A DNA stretch of 64,000 bases, from the NCBI GenBank assembly GCA_026770025.1, contig JAMXDE010000007.1, positions 930,001-994,000 on the forward strand, written 5' to 3'. Both the position numbers and the translations under genes were made by a program. The DNA is from Craspedostauros australis (lineage: Eukaryota > Bacillariophyta > Bacillariophyceae > Mastogloiales > Achnanthaceae). Below, in pieces: positions 44,082 through 54,086 of the stretch (positions are counted from its first letter, which is position 1; the number at the start of each line of letters is the position of its first letter). The notes beneath the pieces are model-generated. The model had not been told where the DNA came from, ran no database searches, and was given only the letters and a program-made list of their open reading frames with translations.

Positions 44082-47000
44082 TTACGCTTCGTAAAGCGTG
44101 GTGGGTTCAGCATTGGCACGTTGGCGGCTGCTGCCTGCACGCTTGAAGGCACCGCGAGGTGGTCTTCGGGCGTTGGGCGCTGCCTTTTTCATTGTGGCGA
44201 AGTGATCGAGGAGGTTGTTGGATGGCTTCTTCCATGCATCCAGGAGCGTCGAGCCGTATGTTTCCTCAGAGAAAGCAGAGACGCAGCTGAAGCAGTCCTC
44301 GGATGATGCGTTGATGGATGTGGGAACGTCGCCCAGAGTCTTACCTTCGGCCTCCTTCTCCTTCAGCTTTGCCTCCACGGCCTTCGTGTCGACGTTGTGG
44401 TTCATGCGGAAGAGCATGGATGCCATGATGGCGTTGCTTGGAAGACCGGTTGGCTTCTTATTCTGGGAGGTGTGCGAAATGTTGGACCTGGATTTGGCGC
44501 CCAAGGAGTGGGCGGCCGATGAGGTTTCGGAGATGCTTGCGGAGCTCACGTAGTGGATGTCGCGGTGAGATGACAGAGACGAACCCTTGCTGTACGATCC
44601 GATGGATGAGGCACCACCTCGCCTGATGCCGCGCACGGCGAAGTTGCCAATAGACGTGGACGATCCGACGTCGCTGGATGTGTCGCCGTTCATCTTGTTC
44701 TGGACGTCCAGGTTGGCTGTTTCCGAGTCTTCCGACCGGGTGAGGTTGATGCGTGGGGCGAAGTCGGATGCCCAAGTCCCGTTCTGGTTGTCATCTTGCT
44801 CAGGTCCTGCTGCTGTTGCTGCTGCTTGTGCGACAAGCGCTGCTGATGGTCCTGGACTCGATGCGGTTGTCAAGGTGAGCTGACGGCTGGAGTTGGAGGA
44901 GAACAGCTGTCGGGCTGCAGGCGAGGCAGAACGTCCATGGTTGTAGCCACTGCCGTATGCACCGGGTGCCACATTTTCGTTCTCAACACCGAGTCTGCGA
45001 ACCATCCCGAATGCTTGGTCCTTCTGCGGCTGTTGCGGTTGGTTGTGCTGGTGTGGTTGGTTGTTGTACTGGCTGTACTGTGGCTGCTGTTGCTGCCGAT
45101 TCTGCTGATCCTGATTCTGATGTCCGTTGGCCACTCCATTCTCCTGTTCGAAGTTGCTGTCCGCCCATGTGTCGGCCATGAAATGCGGAGGGAACAGCTT
45201 GGATGGCTTCATCGAATCAATCTTGCTCGCAGAGCTGGGGAGTTCCATCCTGTTCATGGGGCTGAGAGGCGAGCGGCCATGGAACATCTGCCTGGGTTGC
45301 GTCTGAGCACGGCGGAAAGATGAAGAGTGGTTGCGAGGTGGCGTCTCGGGGAAGCCGTCAAAATCGGTGCCAGCGTTCTCATCATCGAAGGCAGCAAAGT
45401 CATCATCCATCTCAGGCGACGGTGGCTGGACGTGATGATGGGTAACTGGCTGCCGTTGCTGTTGCTGTGACTGTTGTTGTGACTGGTGCTGCTGGTGGGG
45501 GCTGTACTGATGACGGCTCTGCAACATCGTTGGAGCCTCTTGGGAATGGGAGTTAGCCCGGCGCATCTGTGGCCGAGGCGGAGGCGAGCCGAACTTGGGC
45601 TTCATCTCCATAAGCTTTCTGCCTGTTGTCATCCGTGGCTGCTCATGCCTGGGCAAAGGTGGATGGTTGGTCTGGCTGCTGCTGTCCATGCCGTTGCTGT
45701 GCACGCTTCTCATGCTGCGCTGTGAACGGAATGCGGTCGTCTTCATGGGGCTCATGAAATCCCCCGCGTCATCGTATTGGTGGTTGCTGTTGAATTGGGC
45801 TTGGGTTTGGGCGCGAGGCTGTGAGTGAGATCGGGCGTGATGGTTGCTGCGGGGGCGGCTGTTGCTGCGGCCACGAGTTTGGCTGCTGCTGCGAGTTCGG
45901 CTACTGCTGCGCGCTCTGCTCTGGCTTCGGCTGCGGCTCAGGCTACGGCTTCTTGCGTCGTTTGGATTCTGCTGGAGCTTGAATGGTTGGGTGATGGATT
46001 CCTTCTTCACCGGTGTGCGCACCTGTTGACGCCCGCGCCCGCGCTCGATGGAGCTTCCTCGCTGGCTGTTGCTGATCGTCTCATGGTGGCTTCCGTTGTT
46101 GGTCTGGCCCCTGCTGTTGTTGCGCTTGCTATTGCTGTTGCGACTGCCGCTGCTGTGACTCCGGCTGCCGTAACTGCGGCTGCCCATGCTCTTGCTCCCG
46201 TAGCTCCTGTTGCTGTACGCGGTCTCATCGTCGCGCAGCGATGGTTGGCTGGTGCTTCCATCATCAACACGACCGACCGGTGGGATGACAGTCGACTCCT
46301 TGTCCTCGTCGATCGTGAACTGGTAGAACTTTCGGCGAGGGTTCACGTTCTCGATGCCATGATGATCCAGCAACGGCTGCGACGAGGTGGCCGATGGAGC
46401 CGCAGCCGATGCGAAGCCCGATGTGAAGGTTGTTTCGTCGTGCGAGGCGAGCATGGCCGCTGTGAGCTTCGGTGCGCCGTCTCGTTCCGGGAATGCCTCC
46501 TCCTTTGAGAACAAATTGGTTGGATCGCTCTGGACGGAGAGGGCGTACGGGTTGGACCGCTTCGAGCTGGTGTCGTCAAATGATTCCACTTGGCTGACCT
46601 TGTTGAAATCGAAAGCTGCGTTGTTGGATTCGGCCAGCGCAGCGAAGCTGTCATCATCTCGTGACGAGGATGAGGGGAGAGACTTCTTCGATTTCTTCTT
46701 CGCAACCATAACAGTGCCCGTTGGATAGCTGGAGAAGCGGTCAGTGTCGACGGCGTTGCCACCGACATGCTGCCCGTGCTGCTTGTGGTGGTGTCGGTTC
46801 ACCTCGTTCTGTTTCTTGCCGACGTACTTCTTCTTGTCAGTCATGGCATTGTTCTTGTAGTCGCCAGAATCGCTCTCCATCGATGATGCGTGGGGGATGG
46901 TGCCGAAGTCGAAGGTTTCGGGATCTTCATCGCGAAGGAGCTTGCGGAAGTTGCCCTTGCGCGGTCTCCACTTGCTATCCCCCTTCTTGCGAAGGACGGC

Positions 47001-47087
47001 CGTATCCTCGCTATTCGAAAAGAGCTTTTTGGTGAGACGGCGTGCAAACCCCGTCTTCCGCTCGTACTGTTTGCGTTTGGCCATCAT
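44082..47087 (-). CDS. Large Ser/Arg-, Gln- and Asn-rich protein, diatom-type, unknown function
   Basis: The open frame runs further upstream to 47609, but the ATG at 47087 (MMAKRKQYERKTGFARRLTKKL) begins the part with coding character; upstream composition looks like untranslated leader. From it, 1001 residues. The protein is mostly disordered. An RS-type stretch of SRS/RSR repeats lies at roughly residues 365-440, preceded by SYGS/SRS repeats. Gln/His-rich linkers follow. The C-terminal 110 residues look globular: PSNAIMASMLFRM, then an EDCFSCVSAFSEET block, and LLDAWKKPSNNLLDHFATMKKA. Blocks like these recur at the C-termini of diatom proteins of unknown role. The RS repeats resemble splicing-factor SR domains, but there is no RNA-recognition motif, so that link is only inference. 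Confidence 0.7.
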   Translation of the reverse strand: MMAKRKQYERKTGFARRLTKKLFSNSEDTAVLRKKGDSKWRPRKGNFRKLLRDEDPETFDFGTIPHASSMESDSGDYKNNAMTDKKKYVGKKQNEVNRHHHKQHGQHVGGNAVDTDRFSSYPTGTVMVAKKKSKKSLPSSSSRDDDSFAALAESNNAAFDFNKVSQVESFDDTSSKRSNPYALSVQSDPTNLFSKEEAFPERDGAPKLTAAMLASHDETTFTSGFASAAAPSATSSQPLLDHHGIENVNPRRKFYQFTIDEDKESTVIPPVGRVDDGSTSQPSLRDDETAYSNRSYGSKSMGSRSYGSRSHSSGSRNSNSKRNNSRGQTNNGSHHETISNSQRGSSIERGRGRQQVRTPVKKESITQPFKLQQNPNDARSRSLSRSRSQSRARSSSRTRSSSQTRGRSNSRPRSNHHARSHSQPRAQTQAQFNSNHQYDDAGDFMSPMKTTAFRSQRSMRSVHSNGMDSSSQTNHPPLPRHEQPRMTTGRKLMEMKPKFGSPPPRPQMRRANSHSQEAPTMLQSRHQYSPHQQHQSQQQSQQQQRQPVTHHHVQPPSPEMDDDFAAFDDENAGTDFDGFPETPPRNHSSSFRRAQTQPRQMFHGRSPLSPMNRMELPSSASKIDSMKPSKLFPPHFMADTWADSNFEQENGVANGHQNQDQQNRQQQQPQYSQYNNQPHQHNQPQQPQKDQAFGMVRRLGVENENVAPGAYGSGYNHGRSASPAARQLFSSNSSRQLTLTTASSPGPSAALVAQAAATAAGPEQDDNQNGTWASDFAPRINLTRSEDSETANLDVQNKMNGDTSSDVGSSTSIGNFAVRGIRRGGASSIGSYSKGSSLSSHRDIHYVSSASISETSSAAHSLGAKSRSNISHTSQNKKPTGLPSNAIMASMLFRMNHNVDTKAVEAKLKEKEAEGKTLGDVPTSINASSEDCFSCVSAFSEETYGSTLLDAWKKPSNNLLDHFATMKKAAPNARRPPRGAFKRAGSSRQRANAEPTTLYEA

Positions 47088-47909
47088 CTTGCCGCGTGGT
47101 AGTGTTGTCGCTGTTGGTGGAATGTGAAGGTGAAGTATTATTCCACTTGTGGAGCATGCAACTTGCTGTTGGTTTGTGTTCGTTTGTGTTCGTTTGGGCG
47201 TTGGTTGCTTTGGCACTGCAGTGCTTTTACAATTGTGAGTAGGTCGAAGTTGATGCCGCCAATCACACACTCCCACTTCCTTTCTCGGAGGTGCTGTCAT
47301 GCGCTGTGGCGTGATGATCTTGATGGCTCTTACCTGCTTTGAGCATCTTTCGGAGTGGAGGAATTCGAGCGATGGCTTGCGATGCTCTGGTGTCTGTTGG
47401 ATTTGATGTGTCGCTTTTCTCTCGTTTCGCGACGATTGTGTTTCGCGGACCTGCATCCTTTTGCGAGCATCATGAGATGTGAGCATGTTGCGCAGGTTGG
47501 CCCGCCCAGTGAGCGAGTAATACCGTTTCCACATGCAATACCATTCAATATCATTAGAAAATGAGGAACATATAAATGCAGATACGTGTGACACACACAA
47601 AACACACATGTAAACAATTCGTGAGTTCTATTCCAATTGGTCCATTGAATCCATAGCCTTATCACATGAAGCAAGTATGGAACCGCCACAGAGAGGATTT
47701 ACATACTATTATAGAATACGTAGTATTAGTGCACATGGTACTATACTCTCTGGCTCGTTCATCCATCTCCTTGCATTCAAACACTACATGGGTGGTAACT
47801 TACTCCACTCTCCTCTCCTCTCCTCTCTTCTGTCGTTGGGTGGTTTCTTTTCTGCGCTCGTTGCTTACCACTCTTTGAGTAGTTGTATGGTACGCAGAAG
47901 AGCGTACTC
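47088..47909. other. Intergenic, leader and promoter of the RS-rich gene
   Basis: About 820 bases between the start of the RS-rich gene and the stop of the JmjC gene, both leftward. The 520-base upstream extension of the RS-rich frame falls here and is not thought to be translated. CTCTCCTCTCCTCTC is near 47806-47823. Confidence 0.4.
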
Positions 47910-49807
47910 CTACAACCCCTGAAGGCGACTTGCTGCCATCATCCGCCGCTGGGCGAAGGAGTTGGCAAATGCGTCGTTCTTTGAGAATCGGCCGAATTTC
48001 TCCATGATGAGGTTCTGATCCTGCGTTCCCTGGAAGGCCTTGATGATGGTGGCCTCGCTGGTGGGATCAATGTCTGAGAACAAGCTCTCCTGATTCTCCA
48101 TCAGCGACGCCCAATGCGATCGCACCATGAAGTCTGTGACTTCATGAACAGCGGCAAGATCTGGGAGGATCTTCTTGCCGCTATCGTTATCCGTATCGTT
48201 ATCCTTATCGTTGCTTCCGAGGTCGCCGTTCGACGTTGCAACGTCCGAAAGATCGGCCCATCGTGATGGCTCCAACTGCGTCAGAATGTTTCGCAGATGC
48301 GTGGCGACGTTCGTGCTGTATTCTGAGTCGATTTCTTTGCCAGCCTTCATATTCTCGATGGACCTTCGCCATGGCGCACCGCCCAAGAACCCCAGCGGCA
48401 TGGAATCCATGGCTGTCCAGTACGCCTCATCGTCCTCGATGTTCAGATTGAAGGCAAGTCCCAAACGCTGCAGCAGAGTCCAACGCATGTGCGCCATCGT
48501 CAAGCACCACACGTGCGTGTCCAGGCCCATGGTCAGATGGATCGAGGTCTCCTCGTAGGCATCGCTATCGAACCCCTCCATCACAGTGCTCGTGTCCGTC
48601 GTGTGCGGGAATCCGGTTGGCACGTACAGCACGTCGCCCTTTTGCAATATGGTATCAATGATGGGCGGCCCCATCTCCTCGAGGCTCAGCACGTCGCCTG
48701 ACTTGCCACGGTTGAGCGGATCCTTGCCTTTGGATCGTGCCGGTGGCGCAAACACCCTCCAGCGCTTGGCACCGCCCGTCTGCATGACGAATACGTCCTG
48801 TTTGTCCGTGTGTGGCGGTACGCTGACGATGGTGCCTGGCGGTGTCACGTACACATTGACGTTTGGTGGCAAACCGAAGGCGTAGCCTGTCAATCGGCAC
48901 AACCCACCAAGGGTGGGCCAAAGTCCGCCCGCCGTGTTGAAATATATCGTGCCGCCATCAAGCGCCTCTTTCACCTCCTTCCAAGTCGTTTTTGATGCCG
49001 GATTGGCCTTGATGGGCGCCAACGCCCACGTCTTGGTGTTGGTTCCATTTCGTAGCACTTCCGCGGTCTTGTGACCAGAAATGTACGAGTTGTCCACAAG
49101 CCTGTGCGTTGCGTCGATGTTTCAGAAGTAGCGATGAGTTGTTTGCAAGGTGGAGGTGGTAAGTGGTACAGTAAGGGGATGAACACAAAAATATATAGTA
49201 AAATAATACCTCGGCACTTGTAATAGAAGAGCACTGTTGCCAGCAACAGCACATACCAAATCTAATAATAATAGAAAACCAATGGCAACCAACCACACGC
49301 CAACTATGACAACGAAAACAAGCAGAGCATCAATATGGACTGCACCTACCGCAAATCTCGATCGACAGTGAAATAGTCTTCCACCCAACCACCAGTGTCT
49401 TGCTGCCTCAGCAGCAACGGCCGTTTGTGCCAAAACTGATTGATGAAGGTGGGAGAATTGGCGACGCCTCGCAAGAACCTCCAAGCGAGATCACCTCTCT
49501 CTGCTTCGTCCTCAACTCCGGCTGCATCCGACGTTGACGCGGAGCAATCCTGGATTGCGGAACGGACATCGTCTGCCTCCTTGGCGACGCAAAGGCCAAT
49601 CTCGTCAGGCAGCATCAACTCTGAATGCAGCAGCGACTGTCTCACATCCTGTCGTACTGCGTCGACTAGCTCGCTGTCATTGACACAGACGGCGCCGGAG
49701 TCCGCGGCTGGGTTGGATGCGCCACTGCTGCTGGCCGTTGCGAACTGAGGAAGGTTGCAGCCGACCACGAGAAACAAAAGCACGGATCCAAGCCATGTCT
49801 GCGTCAT
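47910..49807 (-). CDS. JmjC/cupin-fold oxygenase (ROX-like) with signal peptide
   Basis: Two exons: 49807-49350 and 49101-47910, a GTAGGT donor and a CACAG acceptor in phase 2, joining VDRDLRLVDNSYISG; 549 residues. The N-terminus is a hydrophobic signal sequence (WLGSVLLFLVVGCNL). WHKRPLLLR and the cupin core follow. VSVPPHTDKQDVFVMQTGGAKRWRVFAPP carries the HxD iron ligands, and GDVLYVPTGFPHTTDT carries the distal His and likely 2-oxoglutarate-contact positions. TIYFNTAGGLWPTLGGLCRLTGYAFG is a conserved block of this group. The fold is that of the Cupin_4/ribosomal oxygenase group (MINA53, NO66, YcfD). Those act in nucleus or cytosol on ribosomal proteins, so a secretory or plastid signal is unexpected. 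Substrate unknown. Confidence 0.88.
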
Positions 49808-50703
49808 GATACTGATAATGCTGGTGCTGGCGCTGGTGTTGCTGGTGGTGTTGCTGGTGGTGGGGATGATGGTGATTTGGTTGATTCACAACGATGTCAC
49901 CCTCCCAGAATCTACTTCTGCATGTGGCGAGGATCTCTCTCGCTCTGCACCTCCTTGTTGGATTTGATGCCTCTCTTGTGGTCGTGATCCTCCTCTCTTG
50001 TGTCTTTGATTGACGTCACATGGGTCGTGTTCCATTTCGTTGTCGGATGGAGATGTTGTGTGGTGGTGACAACTTCAACTTGTGTCCGAACAAACTGACC
50101 AAAAACAATCCAATCCAAAACACGACACTAATCAAGTACTCAAGACGAAGAAACTTGATGCCAATCGAAACAAACAACGAAAACCACAACGAAAGCACAA
50201 CAAGGAGAACAGCAAAGGCGCGAACACACACACACACGAGAGAGAGAAACGACGAGGGGAATCAGTGGGTGGTGGCAGATTCCGCTTTTGTTCTCCCGCG
50301 TTGTTGTGCACATCAGTCTTCTTTCGAAGTCGGAGGGAGATCTGTTGATCGCAAAACTTGTCGCCACAATCCACAACGCGGAGCACTTCAGCGCGGAGCG
50401 GACAAAGGCGCCGCGCGAACAAAGAGGAAGTGAGCGTGGCCTGTGTTTGGCTTTGTTTCCTGACCAAGCAGAGCACGTCAACATCAGGAAACCGCAACCT
50501 CAACCTCGATCCCAAGCCCAACACCAACAGCAGACAGCAGATACCAGATACCATATCGCACGCAGCAAGCAACAGATCGAAGAGGAAGAGGACGCAGGAG
50601 ACGAGGTACTTGAGGCGGAGACTTGTCCTTGCACTGACGTACGAGTCCAGTGGTTCTGGTGAGATCATTTCGAGCACCACCAACGTCATTAACAGCACGA
50701 ACC
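49808..50703. other. Divergent promoter region of the JmjC and SHPRH-like genes
   Basis: About 900 bases between two genes transcribed away from each other. It contains a perfect TGACGTCA palindrome and an ACACACACACACGAGAGAGAG stretch near 50224-50245. Open frames on both strands (minus 50132-50998, plus 50358-50924) overlap with no domain, and neither is called. Confidence 0.45.
50011..50018. promoter_or_regulatory. Perfect CRE-type bZIP palindrome TGACGTCA
   Basis: The eight-base CRE/ATF site lies about 205 bases before the JmjC start and about 690 bases before the SHPRH-like start. bZIP factors bind this site in many eukaryotes; use here is inference. Confidence 0.35.
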
Positions 50704-53700
50704 ATGCCACGATCTTCCAGCCGAATCCGCTCTTTGGCGCAGAAGAAGGATCTGGAAGAGGAATTGGAAAGGCAAAGGAAAGAGGCAGAGAAGGAGGAGC
50801 AAAAGAAGAAGGAGGAGCAAAAGAGGAAGGAGAGAGCACGAAAGCAGGCCGCGACGAAGGTAGTCTTCGGAAGCCAAGCTCAGCAACAGCAACGCAAGGT
50901 TTCGTCAGAATGGGCTCACCATGACTTGAGGAGTGGGGTTGACGGGATGCGGATGGATCATTGTAAGTGTGTCCCAACCCGTGGAGTATGCTGCGCATGT
51001 TTGTTTCGGTTTGATCTTTGCTTTCAACACTTTCGTGCGAAACCTGTCAACGGGCCATCCCCGCCCATTCTGCCTTTGTAGCGCTCAACAACGTACTGCT
51101 CCACCACTGACCAACAACACACAACGTGCACCTTCCGTGCTCACACCAATGATGATCCGAATTGTACGTACACAATAGCTCCATTCAAATTCCAACCAAG
51201 GACAAGCACAAGGACAAGCACAAGCACAAGCACAAGCACAAGCACGAGAAGCAACTCAACTGGCGACGACGAAAGCAGCCTGGGAATGGAGACGCATGGA
51301 TTCCCACCAAATCTCTTCACCAATGCAAACTACAAGAATGGAGTTTGCCTGCCTGATCCAAATACTCCGCAAACTTCCACCTTTGGCGACACCGTCGAAG
51401 CCATTGCAAGGGCGAAGGCCACGGCGAAGCGGACTTACTTCAACTATGCGCCTGACGCGTACTACCATCACATGGAGGCCCGTCTCCAGAGTCTCCGTGG
51501 CAGTCCAGACGCTGCCTCATCCACAGAAATCAAGCAGGAGATGAAGAGCACTGTTGCATTTGCCCAGAAACGCCATCTTTTGCCAGACCAAGCAGTCATG
51601 TGGTGTCAACCATTCGCTTCGAATGCAGCAGCTTCATGCGCTAGCCTTCCAACCACTGGAGATCAATGGTTCCCGTTCACTCTGTACCGGTGCATGGGCG
51701 TCATCAGCGGCCGCACTCTCACCACGACCATCGAACCCAAGCCACCCAAAGCTTCCAACCCTTCCAAACCTCCAAAAACCATCCACCAGGCAACTGCCAC
51801 AGCCACGGGCACCGGCAGCACGCGACCAGCGAAAAGCAACGTGATGCTCACGCTCACACATAAGCTCAGCGCGGACACAACAAGCAGCAGCAGCAGCAGC
51901 AACAAAAACAAAAACAACAACGGCAAGCGCAAACTGGAGGAGACCACAGCAGCGGGTCCACCACGATCGCAACAACGACGATTTGTGATGCCACCACCTC
52001 CTCATCGCGTACACCACGTACAAGTGCCAGCACGATGTTCAAACGAGCAAGGTGGCAAAGGACGTGACAGCACCGCTGCGCCAAGGTACTATGGCAATTG
52101 CTCCAAACAAAAGGCCAAGGCAGGCGCTAAAATGGAATGGGAACAGGGGTACTGGCGAATGAGAGATTCGACGCAACGAGAAATGCCACGAGCCAACAGC
52201 GATCTTCACGATGACTTCGTGGAGCAACGAGCTGAGGCGATCCAGGCGTGGTGGAAGCGTATTCTGCACACAACATCGAAGCAAGTATCATCATCCACCA
52301 CGTCCCCGCAGACCGCCAAGGCAGCGAATCCCCTGCTGAGACCATGGGATAAACGAGGCAACCTCCTGAAGTACGTACTGAATGATGCTTCATACGTCCC
52401 GCCGTCTGTGCTGTTGCGGTGGATGACACAATACAACAAGCAGGTACAAGATTCTCACGAGAACATGATTTTGAGATTCTGTGACAATGGTCGCACTGAG
52501 GTGGTCAGCAGTGATCAGAAGGTGCAGGATCCACTGAGTGGCAAAGATGACAAGAGTGAGCAGCACAACTCGATTTCTCTCTCCACCGAAGACTTGCTGC
52601 GATCCATATTGGATCTTTCCGACCCAACAACGCTTTGGAAGACGCCGCTGGTGTTGGCGATCCCGCGTGTTGCCTGCCGCACAAGCCGCGATAATGGCGG
52701 AGGCAGCAAAGCATCATCCTCTTCGCTCGCCAAGCGACAAAAGACAGGCGCAACCACTGGAGCCTCTGGAGCTCGTCGAGCCCGTGCATCCACGCTCGTG
52801 TACGAAGTCACCATCGGTCTTTACATGCACAGGATGTTGCCAGAGGCACTGCTCTCCCAGAATCTGCAGCGGGTGCTGGCGTGCATTGACCGTAGCTCGG
52901 TCAAGATCGTGCGTCCCCTGGCAAAGGCGGACACTCCAGAACAACCCTACGAACCCACGTTCGCATCAGCCTCCTTCCCGAAGCTATACTTCCCGACCGG
53001 CGATGAAGATGAAGCGGTGCAGGACGATTGGAGGAGCAACGCCGCGCAGATACTGGGCCAAGCCCCCACAGCTTCGCGCAGAATCACTGACACCGAATAC
53101 GAAAGCGCCAGCGGTAGCACCACCAGCAGCAGCTCTGATGACAGCTTCGAGAATCAAGACTTTTACTGGTGCGAGTACGACAGTGATTCTGACGACGGAG
53201 ACGGCGGAGAAAGCGACGGAGAAGAAGACCCCATGTCTGTGCTGATGAGACGTCGAGATCGCTTCAAGGAGCGAATTCGCCGAGAAAAGGCGCTGGAGAA
53301 GTTGAACCGGAAATCATCGGCACGCGGCGTCGAGGACAGGAAGGTTACAGCAATCATCAAAGATGCAACGATGGCAGCAGAATCGACTCGTGATGAAACA
53401 CTGCTGTCGGTCTTCTCCACAAAGGGATTACTGAAGATGTGGGAGAATCCTGGCGTTTACCAGCACACGATGTCCAAGTACTGGCCGATTATACAAGAAG
53501 CACTTGAGGCGCCTGTTGACGACGACCCGTCAGGACAGCCAGTGTTCTTGTTGGATCTTCTGTTGCATCAGCAGCAAGGAACTGCGTGGATGCTAGAGCA
53601 GGAGGACCCCGCAACCAGCGCCAGCGGCCTCAATTCGTTGTTCTGGGAGGAACGGGAGTTTGTGGACGGGGGCAAGTACTACGTCGCACCAGAACTTGGT

Positions 53701-54049
53701 CAGATTCGCATGCAACCGCCTCACACCACGAGAGGTGGCTTGCTGTGCGACGAGATGGGTCTGGGGAAGGTGAGCAACTTTGTTTCTTTGTGTCGTTGTG
53801 TTGTGTTTGTGCTGCGTCTGTGTCGCTGTGCTGTTGTGTCGTTATGTCTGTGTCGTCCATTGACAGTCACTCGCAAGGAAGCCTCTGGGCATCTGCGGCC
53901 GGCTGGTTTTCAAGTTGGCCACCTCAACACAGTCAATCCTTCCCTTTCATGGCATTGCTTCCATTCGTTTCGCCTGTCCCTCTCACATGCGCACACCCAC
54001 GCACCCGCCCACGAACTAATCCGTCCAACACCCCGCCAATCAATCAACC

Positions 54050-54086
<37 letters not shown>

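Noticed and set aside
47088..47609. Upstream extension of the RS-rich frame
   Set aside because: Composition changes sharply at MMAKRKQYERK; the extension is probably untranslated leader that happens to be open.
50132..50998. 288-residue minus-strand frame in the JmjC/SHPRH promoter region
   Set aside because: It overlaps the first SHPRH-like exon antisense, has Leu/Phe/Ser-rich composition from complementary purine runs and no domain.
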